Origin: Robbsia andropogonis
Lineage (GTDB): Bacteria; Pseudomonadota; Gammaproteobacteria; Burkholderiales; Burkholderiaceae
Reading direction: 5' to 3'
Assembly: GCF_000970345.1 (NCBI RefSeq)
Contig: NZ_LAQU01000001.1
Span: 1-64,000, forward strand
Length of the DNA stretch: 64,000 nt
Shown here: one piece after another, positions 58,244-64,000 of the stretch
Layout: each line of letters begins with the position of its first letter
Position numbering within the stretch: position 1 is the first letter of the stretch
Notes under the pieces: model-generated
The model's input: only the letters and a program-made list of their open reading frames with translations
Told to the model about the DNA's origin: nothing
The model's database searches: none
Translations under genes and position numbers: made by a program

Positions 58244-59329
58244 TCACATTGTCACACCGGCGGTCATCTTGAAAATACCTTGCGCATTGCCGGCGTCAAA
58301 GCGCAGGTCCAACCGCCAACGACCGCTGACTGTGTCGAATTCATGCTTGCGCGTGATGAATTCGTAAAATGACCCCGGTACCGTTCGTGTGATCTGCCGA
58401 CCCTCGCTATCGACGAAAGGCCGTTCAACCAGGTCGGCACGGTAGGCCGTCTGAAAAACACGCCCTGATCGCGAACATTCGACGTCGGGCTTCATCGGCA
58501 AGCCGAGCGATTTCTCGGCATCGGCCAACGCAAACACATCGACCACCCGGTCCGTTGCATGATTAAAGGCATTGCCCTCGGTCGCGATCCACGCCATTTC
58601 CGCCGATTCGCGCAGCACGGTGTCATAGTCGCGCTCATGCGGGACGGCATGCTGCCGGGCAAACGCACCCACGATGATTGGCAGCAGTTCCTGCGCATAG
58701 GCCAACGGCAGGCTACCGTCGCGATGGAGGTCCCATAACAGCGCGGTGGCATTGGGCGTCAACGGATCGACAGAGCTAGACACGATGCGCGTCACCGCCT
58801 CTTGAAAATCCCGTGAAAAACGCTCCGGGTGCAGTTCGCTGACAAAGAATTGCGCAATCTCTTCAGGCGCATCGCGATGCGCGTACGCCCGCCCGGTCAT
58901 GCCCAATTTGTCGAGCGGATAACGATTGCGCAATTCGAAGCCCAATGGCACGAGAATACGCGCGAAGGCCGCTTCACCAGGCGGCAACGCGCCGTTGCGC
59001 GACCATCGCACGGTGCGCAGTGCACCATGATCGAAACACACCGCGGATATCGGCTGATCCTGCTGTCCACTCGCGCCACCGTGGGCCTGGCCGCGCTCGC
59101 GTGCCGTGGCCAAAGCCCGGGTGGTGTAATGACGGCCGTTCGCGGAACGGGCAATCAGCCCGTCGAACAAAGCCATGTTCATGGCTTGCGCCAGCTCGGT
59201 CCGGCTGACAATGCCGGGCTCGCAGTGCGACAGCACGGACGGTCTATTGAGCGTTTCAAACAAAATCGCGGTCTTTTCCGGTCCCAGCAGGGATTGCAAC
59301 AGGGCATCGATATTCGCATTGCGTTTCAT
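58244..59329 (-). CDS. hglS: DUF1338 protein, 2-oxoadipate dioxygenase/decarboxylase (HglS-type)
   Basis: A 361-residue DUF1338-domain protein. By family knowledge HglS converts 2-oxoadipate plus O2 to D-2-hydroxyglutarate, using Fe(II) held by two His and one Glu. Candidates here are H101 in CFDHGALRTV, with R105 four residues on as in characterised HglS, H257 in EGNAFNHATDRV, and E323 in GSFYEFITRKHE. It is shorter than the roughly 460-residue Pseudomonas enzyme, so an FLO7-like shorter branch is possible. First gene of the amaB-aminotransferase unit, divergent from a LysR regulator. Confidence 0.83.
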   Translation of the reverse strand: MKRNANIDALLQSLLGPEKTAILFETLNRPSVLSHCEPGIVSRTELAQAMNMALFDGLIARSANGRHYTTRALATARERGQAHGGASGQQDQPISAVCFDHGALRTVRWSRNGALPPGEAAFARILVPLGFELRNRYPLDKLGMTGRAYAHRDAPEEIAQFFVSELHPERFSRDFQEAVTRIVSSSVDPLTPNATALLWDLHRDGSLPLAYAQELLPIIVGAFARQHAVPHERDYDTVLRESAEMAWIATEGNAFNHATDRVVDVFALADAEKSLGLPMKPDVECSRSGRVFQTAYRADLVERPFVDSEGRQITRTVPGSFYEFITRKHEFDTVSGRWRLDLRFDAGNAQGIFKMTAGVTM

Positions 59330-59436
59330 CTTCGTCTCCTCGTAGCCTCACGCGCGTTCCATCGATTATTGGCCCCTGGGACGATGCCGTAAAGCGCGAT
59401 AAAATCGGCACATGATGCGTTTCCGGAATCAACTCC

Positions 59437-60471
59437 ATGCCCACGCGCCGCCGCCGTCTTCCCAATATGGGTGCGTTGATCGCATTCGATGCCGCCGCGC
59501 GGTATGAGCATTTCACCGCCGCGGCCCGCGCGCTATCATTGACCGAGAGTGCGGTATCGCGTCAGGTGGGCGCGTTGGAGCAGCAACTGGGAGTGCGACT
59601 GTTCGTTCGCGCGAAACAGCGGGTGATTCTGACCCGTGCCGGCGCACTCTACAGTACACAGGTCCGGCGCATGCTGGATACGCTCGAACGCGATACGTTG
59701 GCGATCATCGCGCACGGCAGCGGCGCCGACGCGTTGGAACTGGCGGTACTCCCAACGTTCGCATCGCAATGGCTGCTACCGCGCATGGCGGGCTTGTCGG
59801 CGCGACACCCCTCGCTGCGCGTGAACCTGGGTGTCCAGACTGCCATGTTTTCCTTTTCCGATACGCATTTCGAAGCGGCTATTCACTACGGCGCACCCAA
59901 CTGGCCTGGCACGATGGCGGATCGCCTTTTTGGGGAAGAAGTCGTTCCCGTCTGTTCGCCGACATTATTATCGTCAAACGGGCAAGCGCCCACGCATCCG
60001 TCGGGGCTGCTCGATTTCCCGCTCCTTCATTCCACCACGCGCCCCGACGCTTGGCATCATTGGCTACTGCAGCAGGGCGTCGATGATCCACGCGCAATGC
60101 GCGGCGTTCGCTACGAATTGTTCACGATGCTGATCAGCGGTGCGCGCGCGGGACTGGGCATCGCCCTGGTGCCGCGTTTCTTTCTGGAGGAACTGTGTAA
60201 CGATCCCGGCTTGGTGATGCCCTTCGCCGAACGGTCAGTCGCGCAGGCACGAAAACAAAACAAGTCAGACAGAGATGGAAAAACAGGAGACGCCACGGAG
60301 GGGCGCGATGGCGAAGCAGCGGGATATTATCTCGTCTATCCAACCGAAGCGCGCCACAATGCGGCACTACAGTTGTTTAGAGAATGGTTGTTGGAAGAAG
60401 CTGACGCCTACACGCGGCGTCAGAGCGTAGCAATAACACCTTCCACGTCGATCGGCTTGACCAATAGCTGA
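59437..60471 (+). CDS. LysR-family regulator (GcvA-like), probable activator of the lysine catabolic genes
   Basis: A 344-residue regulator. The HTH is in YEHFTAAARALSLTESAVSR (about residues 27-46), the linker is DTLERDTLAIIAHGSGAD, and the periplasmic-binding-like ligand domain covers about 90-330, with VPRFFLEELCNDPGLVMPF near its end. Between that motif and GYYLVYPTEAR is a polar insert of about 25 residues (ARKQNKSDRDGKTGDATEGR), absent from typical GcvA-type proteins and probably a surface loop. The 107-bp gap to hglS is the expected shared operator region. The 3' end overlaps the convergent response regulator gene by 52 bp. Confidence 0.88.
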   Translation: MPTRRRRLPNMGALIAFDAAARYEHFTAAARALSLTESAVSRQVGALEQQLGVRLFVRAKQRVILTRAGALYSTQVRRMLDTLERDTLAIIAHGSGADALELAVLPTFASQWLLPRMAGLSARHPSLRVNLGVQTAMFSFSDTHFEAAIHYGAPNWPGTMADRLFGEEVVPVCSPTLLSSNGQAPTHPSGLLDFPLLHSTTRPDAWHHWLLQQGVDDPRAMRGVRYELFTMLISGARAGLGIALVPRFFLEELCNDPGLVMPFAERSVAQARKQNKSDRDGKTGDATEGRDGEAAGYYLVYPTEARHNAALQLFREWLLEEADAYTRRQSVAITPSTSIGLTNS

Positions 60472-60776
60472 TCAAAGCCTGCTTCCTGCGCCTGACGGCG
60501 GCTGCCCTCGTCACCATAGCCGGACAGCCCGATGAGTTTCAATTGCGCACTCGTGAATTGCGTTCGCAAACGGCGAGCGACCTCGAAGCCGTCCATGCCG
60601 GGCATGCTGATGTCCAGGATCACCGCTTCCGGTACACGTGCCGCGACAGCGGCCAATGCCGCGTGGCCGTTGTGAACCACGCGGGCCGAGTAACCATGAA
60701 TTTCGAGCAACATGGCCAAACTCTCAGCCGAATCAACGTTATCGTCGACGACCAGCAGATCTTTTTGCTCTTCCAT
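60420..60776 (-). CDS. Single-domain response regulator
   Basis: A 118-residue CheY-like receiver with no output domain. Acidic pocket DD in LLVVDDNVDSAES, phospho-acceptor Asp in AVILDISMPGMDG (about residue 55), Ser/Thr position in LIGLSGYGD (near 82) and Lys in LLVKPIDVEG (near 107). Such proteins usually accept phosphate from hybrid kinases (PleD-like or sensory hubs); no kinase is nearby. Its last 17 codons overlap the end of the convergent LysR gene. Confidence 0.88.
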   Translation of the reverse strand: MEEQKDLLVVDDNVDSAESLAMLLEIHGYSARVVHNGHAALAAVAARVPEAVILDISMPGMDGFEVARRLRTQFTSAQLKLIGLSGYGDEGSRRQAQEAGFDQLLVKPIDVEGVIATL

Positions 60777-60943
60777 ACGTACCTATGCTCCTCTCCCTCC
60801 GCAACCGTCGAACGCGTTCGGCGCGCATGCGCCGGAAACCGCCCGGATTACGGAAGGGTAGATGGCCACCCCGCCGAAACAACTGACGACGCAATTGACT
60901 TTAACCGTCCATTATACTCGTTGGCAAATCGCCGCTTTACAAT

Positions 60944-62464
60944 TCAGAAAAAACCCAACGCCGATGTGCCATAGCTAACCAACAGGTTTTTTGTCTGTTG
61001 ATAGTGCTCCAGCATCATCTTATGGGTCTCGCGACCAATCCCAGACTGCTTGTAGCCACCGAAAGCCGCGTGAGCCGGATAGGCGTGGTAACAGTTGGTC
61101 CAGACCCGGCCCGCCTGAATCTCGCGGCCCAGGTGGTAGGCACGATGGACATTGCGCGTCCACAAACCGGCCCCCAGACCAAAGGGGCTGTCATTCGCGA
61201 TTTCGAGCGCTTCCGCCTCGTCCTTGAACGTGGTCACGGACAACACAGGCCCGAAGATCTCTTCCTGAAAGATGCGCATCTTGTTGTTGCCGCGAAAGAT
61301 CGTCGGCTGCATGTAGTACCCGCTCGCTAACTCGCCATCAAGCCGCGCACGTACCCCGCCGGTCAGGCAGTCCGCTCCCTCGCCTCGCCCTATCTCGATA
61401 TACGAGAGGATCTTGTCCAATTGTTCCTCTGACGCTTGCGCGCCAATCATTGTCTTGTCATCGAGCGGATGTCCCTGACGGATCTTTTCCACACGGGCCA
61501 CCGCCCGTTCGATAAACCGGTCATAGATACTTTCCTGGACCAACGCGCGCGACGGACAGGTACACACCTCTCCTTGATTGAGCGCGAACATCGCAAACCC
61601 CTCCAGGGCCTTGTCGAAGAATGCATCGTCCTGCGCCATCACGTCGTCAAAGAAAATGTTCGGGCTCTTGCCGCCAAGCTCCAACGTGACCGGGATCAGG
61701 TTCTGGCTCGCGTACTGCATGATCAACCGCCCGGTAGTGGTCTCACCGGTGAAAGCGATTTTCGCGATCCGCTTACTGGACGCCAACGGCTGCCCGGCCT
61801 CCGGACCGAACCCATTGACGATATTCAACACACCCGGCGGCAACAGGTCCGCGATCAATTCGGCCAACACGAGAATGGAGGCCGGGGTTTGCTCGGCCGG
61901 TTTCAATACGACGCAATTACCCGCCGCCAACGCCGGGGCCAGTTTCCACGCCGCCATCAGGATCGGGAAATTCCAAGGAATGATCTGACCCACCACCCCC
62001 AATGGCTCATGAAAGTGATAAGCGATTGTCTCGCGATCGATCTCACTGATTGACCCTTCCTGAGAACGAAGACAGCCTGCGAAATAGCGGAAATGATCGA
62101 TCGCCAGCGGAATATCCGCGGCGCGTGTCTCACGAATAGGCTTGCCATTGTCAATCGATTCCGCAAAGGCCAATTGCGACAAATGCAAGGTCATCCGATC
62201 CGCAATGCGCAGCAATACAGCGGCGCGATCCGCCGCCGATTGCCGTCCCCATGCGTTTTTGGCGCGATGTGCGGCGTCCAGCGCCAATTCGATATCCGCT
62301 GCCCTGGAGCGCGGCACTGACGTGAAGACCTGGCCAGTGATTGGAGACACATTATCAAAGTAGACGCCGTCAACCGGAGGTACCCAGGCCCCACCGATAA
62401 AATTTTGATATTGCGACTTGAATGGGAAGGGAACACCTAGAAATTGCATGTTTGCATGGTCCAT
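60944..62464 (-). CDS. Aldehyde dehydrogenase, ExaC/AcoD type
   Basis: NAD-dependent aldehyde dehydrogenase of 506 residues, the usual length of acetaldehyde/chloroacetaldehyde dehydrogenases (ExaC, AcoD, AldB). [20 protein letters not shown] (about residue 155), the catalytic Glu in [14 protein letters not shown], and the Cys pair in [15 protein letters not shown] (about residue 302) are present. The [17 protein letters not shown] pattern and [19 protein letters not shown] tail are typical of this group. ATG at 62464 follows GGAGACAGCA; an ATG four codons upstream forms part of that site. No alcohol dehydrogenase is adjacent; a substrate from ethanol or amine oxidation is likely. Confidence 0.9.
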   Translation of the reverse strand: MDHANMQFLGVPFPFKSQYQNFIGGAWVPPVDGVYFDNVSPITGQVFTSVPRSRAADIELALDAAHRAKNAWGRQSAADRAAVLLRIADRMTLHLSQLAFAESIDNGKPIRETRAADIPLAIDHFRYFAGCLRSQEGSISEIDRETIAYHFHEPLGVVGQIIPWNFPILMAAWKLAPALAAGNCVVLKPAEQTPASILVLAELIADLLPPGVLNIVNGFGPEAGQPLASSKRIAKIAFTGETTTGRLIMQYASQNLIPVTLELGGKSPNIFFDDVMAQDDAFFDKALEGFAMFALNQGEVCTCPSRALVQESIYDRFIERAVARVEKIRQGHPLDDKTMIGAQASEEQLDKILSYIEIGRGEGADCLTGGVRARLDGELASGYYMQPTIFRGNNKMRIFQEEIFGPVLSVTTFKDEAEALEIANDSPFGLGAGLWTRNVHRAYHLGREIQAGRVWTNCYHAYPAHAAFGGYKQSGIGRETHKMMLEHYQQTKNLLVSYGTSALGFF

Positions 62465-62683
62465 TGCTGTCTCCATTATGGTGATGCGGGCCAGTCCGGC
62501 CAGCGTGGCAAATGCTGGTTATGTAACGCGCCACGCCGATACGCAATGCGGGTTTTCAATGCGGTGAAAACCCGATCCCCTTGAGACGACAATGACAAGC
62601 CTCAACACTTTCGGAACAGCAAATACGCCAAGCACAGACAATAAAGGATCACAGTCTTATGCAGTCATCGACCACTTCGCTGA

Positions 62684-63373
62684 TCAACGGTCTTTTGCGC
62701 GTGGGGTTGCATGGTGCAATGCGACCTCCGTTGCATAGCCTAATTTGCGAAAAGCCATCATCTTGTGGCCGCTGACGGTCTTGACGCTTCGTTTGAGTTT
62801 CGCCGCGGCGCGCGTTGGCGATAGTCCCTGTCGACAACAGCGCAGCACGTCATATTCCTTTGTCGTCAGGTCCGCGTTAAGCGCCGTATCCTTTGCCAAG
62901 GCGGGCACGCCAGTCAAGCCATTGCTGCCGATATCACGACCGTCATCTGTCCGCTCTGAGAGATAGCGCTTGCCGGCCGCCACGATATAAAGCGCATCGA
63001 TCATCTCCATCACTGATTGGCGTTTCGACAGAAAGCCATGTGCCCCCGCATTGAATACAGCATCGGTGGTGATGGGATCATCCAGCGCCGAACACACCAA
63101 TATCCGAGTACCGTTAAAACGCACACGCAAGCGCTGGATCAAGGCAATGCCATCTACATCATCATCGGACAATTGCAGATCCAGCAGGACGATGTCCGCG
63201 CCACCATGGCGCAGCACATTGGTCAGCGAGGCACTGTCCCCCAGACTCGCCAGCACCGTCATGTCCGGCTGCGCCTCTATGAGAGTGCCATACGCTTCAC
63301 GAACCAGCGGATGATCATCTACAAGCACGACGCGCCATGCGCGCGCCTTTGCGCTTTCTCGAGCGATATTCAT
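62684..63373 (-). CDS. LuxR/NarL-family response regulator
   Basis: A 229-residue two-domain regulator. The receiver covers residues about 14-130, with VVLVDDHPLVREAYGTLI, phospho-Asp in IVLLDLQLSDDDVDG, and the Lys in HGFLSKRQSVMEMIDAL. The C-terminal HTH is LTTKEYDVLRCCRQGLSPTR, then AAKLKRSVKTVSGHKMMAFR (about residues 165-205). A short Gly/Asn-rich linker joins them. ATG at 63373 has GAGGGAACG directly upstream; the frame is open 12 codons further. No partner kinase is in the window. It lies 220 bp upstream of the aldehyde dehydrogenase gene on the same strand. Confidence 0.9.
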   Translation of the reverse strand: MNIARESAKARAWRVVLVDDHPLVREAYGTLIEAQPDMTVLASLGDSASLTNVLRHGGADIVLLDLQLSDDDVDGIALIQRLRVRFNGTRILVCSALDDPITTDAVFNAGAHGFLSKRQSVMEMIDALYIVAAGKRYLSERTDDGRDIGSNGLTGVPALAKDTALNADLTTKEYDVLRCCRQGLSPTRAAAKLKRSVKTVSGHKMMAFRKLGYATEVALHHATPRAKDR

Positions 63374-63423
63374 CGTTCCCTCGTCGCTTGGTTGTATCAC
63401 CTCTCGCAAACCGGAGGAGAATC

Positions 63424-63654
63424 ATTGCCCGTGACATTATCGCGACCGCGATACACCAATCCAAGCGGGCATCGAAGAAATCAGAAAAGTCTGATCCTTT
63501 GTCGCAATTGGATGAGGCCGTGAAGCGATGCGCAGTGCAGCGACACGCGTTCGCCCTCATGCATCAGGGGCGACGAACGGATAAGCAAACGGCCGTATCA
63601 ATCCTGCGAATGGATGGAAGAACGGTGGCGGCATCGCTTGGAAACGCCGGTTAA
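63424..63654 (+). CDS. Possible small gene with ATT start
   Basis: A GGAGGAGA ribosome-site match at 63413-63420 lies six bases before ATT at 63424, which opens a 76-codon frame (IARDIIATAIHQSKRASKKS, basic N-terminal part, then DPLSQLDEAVKRCAVQRHAF). ATT starts are rare. TTG at 63425 opens a 32-codon alternative in another frame. No family is recognised. Confidence 0.2.
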   Translation: MARDIIATAIHQSKRASKKSEKSDPLSQLDEAVKRCAVQRHAFALMHQGRRTDKQTAVSILRMDGRTVAASLGNAG

Positions 63655-64000
63655 TCGTGCAATGCCCCACCTTATCGGTTGCGCTTCATAGGGTCTGACT
63701 GCTACTCTAATGGCCGTGACAAGCACTGTTGCATCGTGTGCCGACGCGGGACAAGGGGCAGGCGGCATACGTCCGCTACAAGGACCGTTGGCAGCGCGGT
63801 GAAGACGGGCGAGAAACCCACGCGCATTCGACTCGCGTTGGATTGAGGCCCCCTGGGTCGCGTCGTCACCACCCTTATCCAATGCCCTCGCCGCGCTTGT
63901 GGACACGGCAGCGGTGATAAGCATGGTGCTTGTTCCGCCTGCATGTGCGCCTTGTTCTGCGGCGTCCTGTCTTGCTTTACCTCGCACCAGGGGAGTGCCA
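63655..64000. other. Right-end segment without recognisable gene
   Basis: Frames on both strands here (the longest about 130 codons on the minus strand) have low-complexity, Arg/Ala-rich translations with no family features and no ribosome site. It may be the control region of a gene beyond the window. Confidence 0.4.

Overview
The window looks like a chromosomal segment of a Burkholderiaceae betaproteobacterium (Burkholderia sensu lato, possibly a plant-associated lineage such as Paraburkholderia or Robbsia). The evidence is a GC-rich sequence, conserved blocks typical of the family (metG opposite apbC-dcd, DUF3460-scpA-panC-panD, holC-pepA-lptF-lptG, cysIHDN with DUF934) and Gram-negative envelope genes (tamA/tamB, lptF/lptG, trimeric porin). 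The genus is inferred from gene content only.

Layout. 1-9.6 kb: mprF (lysyl-phosphatidylglycerol), an Orn/Lys/Arg decarboxylase, dcd, a degenerate Cu/Zn-SOD-like lipoprotein and the Mrp/ApbC Fe-S carrier, all on the minus strand, facing an OmpA-type lipoprotein gene that ends in a clear terminator. 9.6-18.4 kb: metG, then tamA-tamB on the opposite strand. 18.8-21.4 kb: DUF3460, scpA, panC, panD. 21.5-25.8 kb: an orphan ParA ATPase, a ZapB-like coiled coil overlapping zapA, the 6S RNA gene, a SIMPL-domain protein and lgt. 26.4-27.6 kb: a type II L-asparaginase with a basic N-terminal extension.

27.6-39.6 kb is the accessory part. It opens with gene debris: a JmjC/cupin N-terminal fragment, the C-terminal halves of two exporters, and an inactivated IS3-family element between them. 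Next comes a six-gene minus-strand catabolic operon: HbpS/GlcG protein, ACMSD-like amidohydrolase, VOC extradiol dioxygenase, FAA hydrolase, MhpA-like FAD monooxygenase and AAHS-type transporter. A divergent GntR/FCD regulator, a porin and a truncated LysR gene follow. Enzyme set and order resemble the flavonoid-degradation (fde) operon described in Herbaspirillum. A long palindrome sits in the divergent promoter, and an exact copy of its half-site lies in front of the porin gene, so operon, regulator and porin probably form one regulon.

39.6-44.6 kb returns to core genes: holC, pepA, lptF, lptG and a CbiX/SirB-like chelatase. 44.7-52.6 kb is the sulfate assimilation locus: cobA (siroheme), cysN, cysD, cysH (Fe-S APS reductase type), DUF934 and cysI, opposite a CysB-family regulator. 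52.8-55.2 kb holds tRNA-Leu(CAA), a bidirectional terminator, an unfamiliar GNAT-like protein that could be a secreted effector, and a pentapeptide-repeat protein. 55.3-60.5 kb is a lysine/2-aminoadipate catabolic unit (aminotransferase, AmaB-type dehydrogenase, HglS-type DUF1338 enzyme) with a divergent LysR regulator. 60.4-63.4 kb carries two response regulators and an ExaC-type aldehyde dehydrogenase. No confident gene is seen in the last 600 bases.
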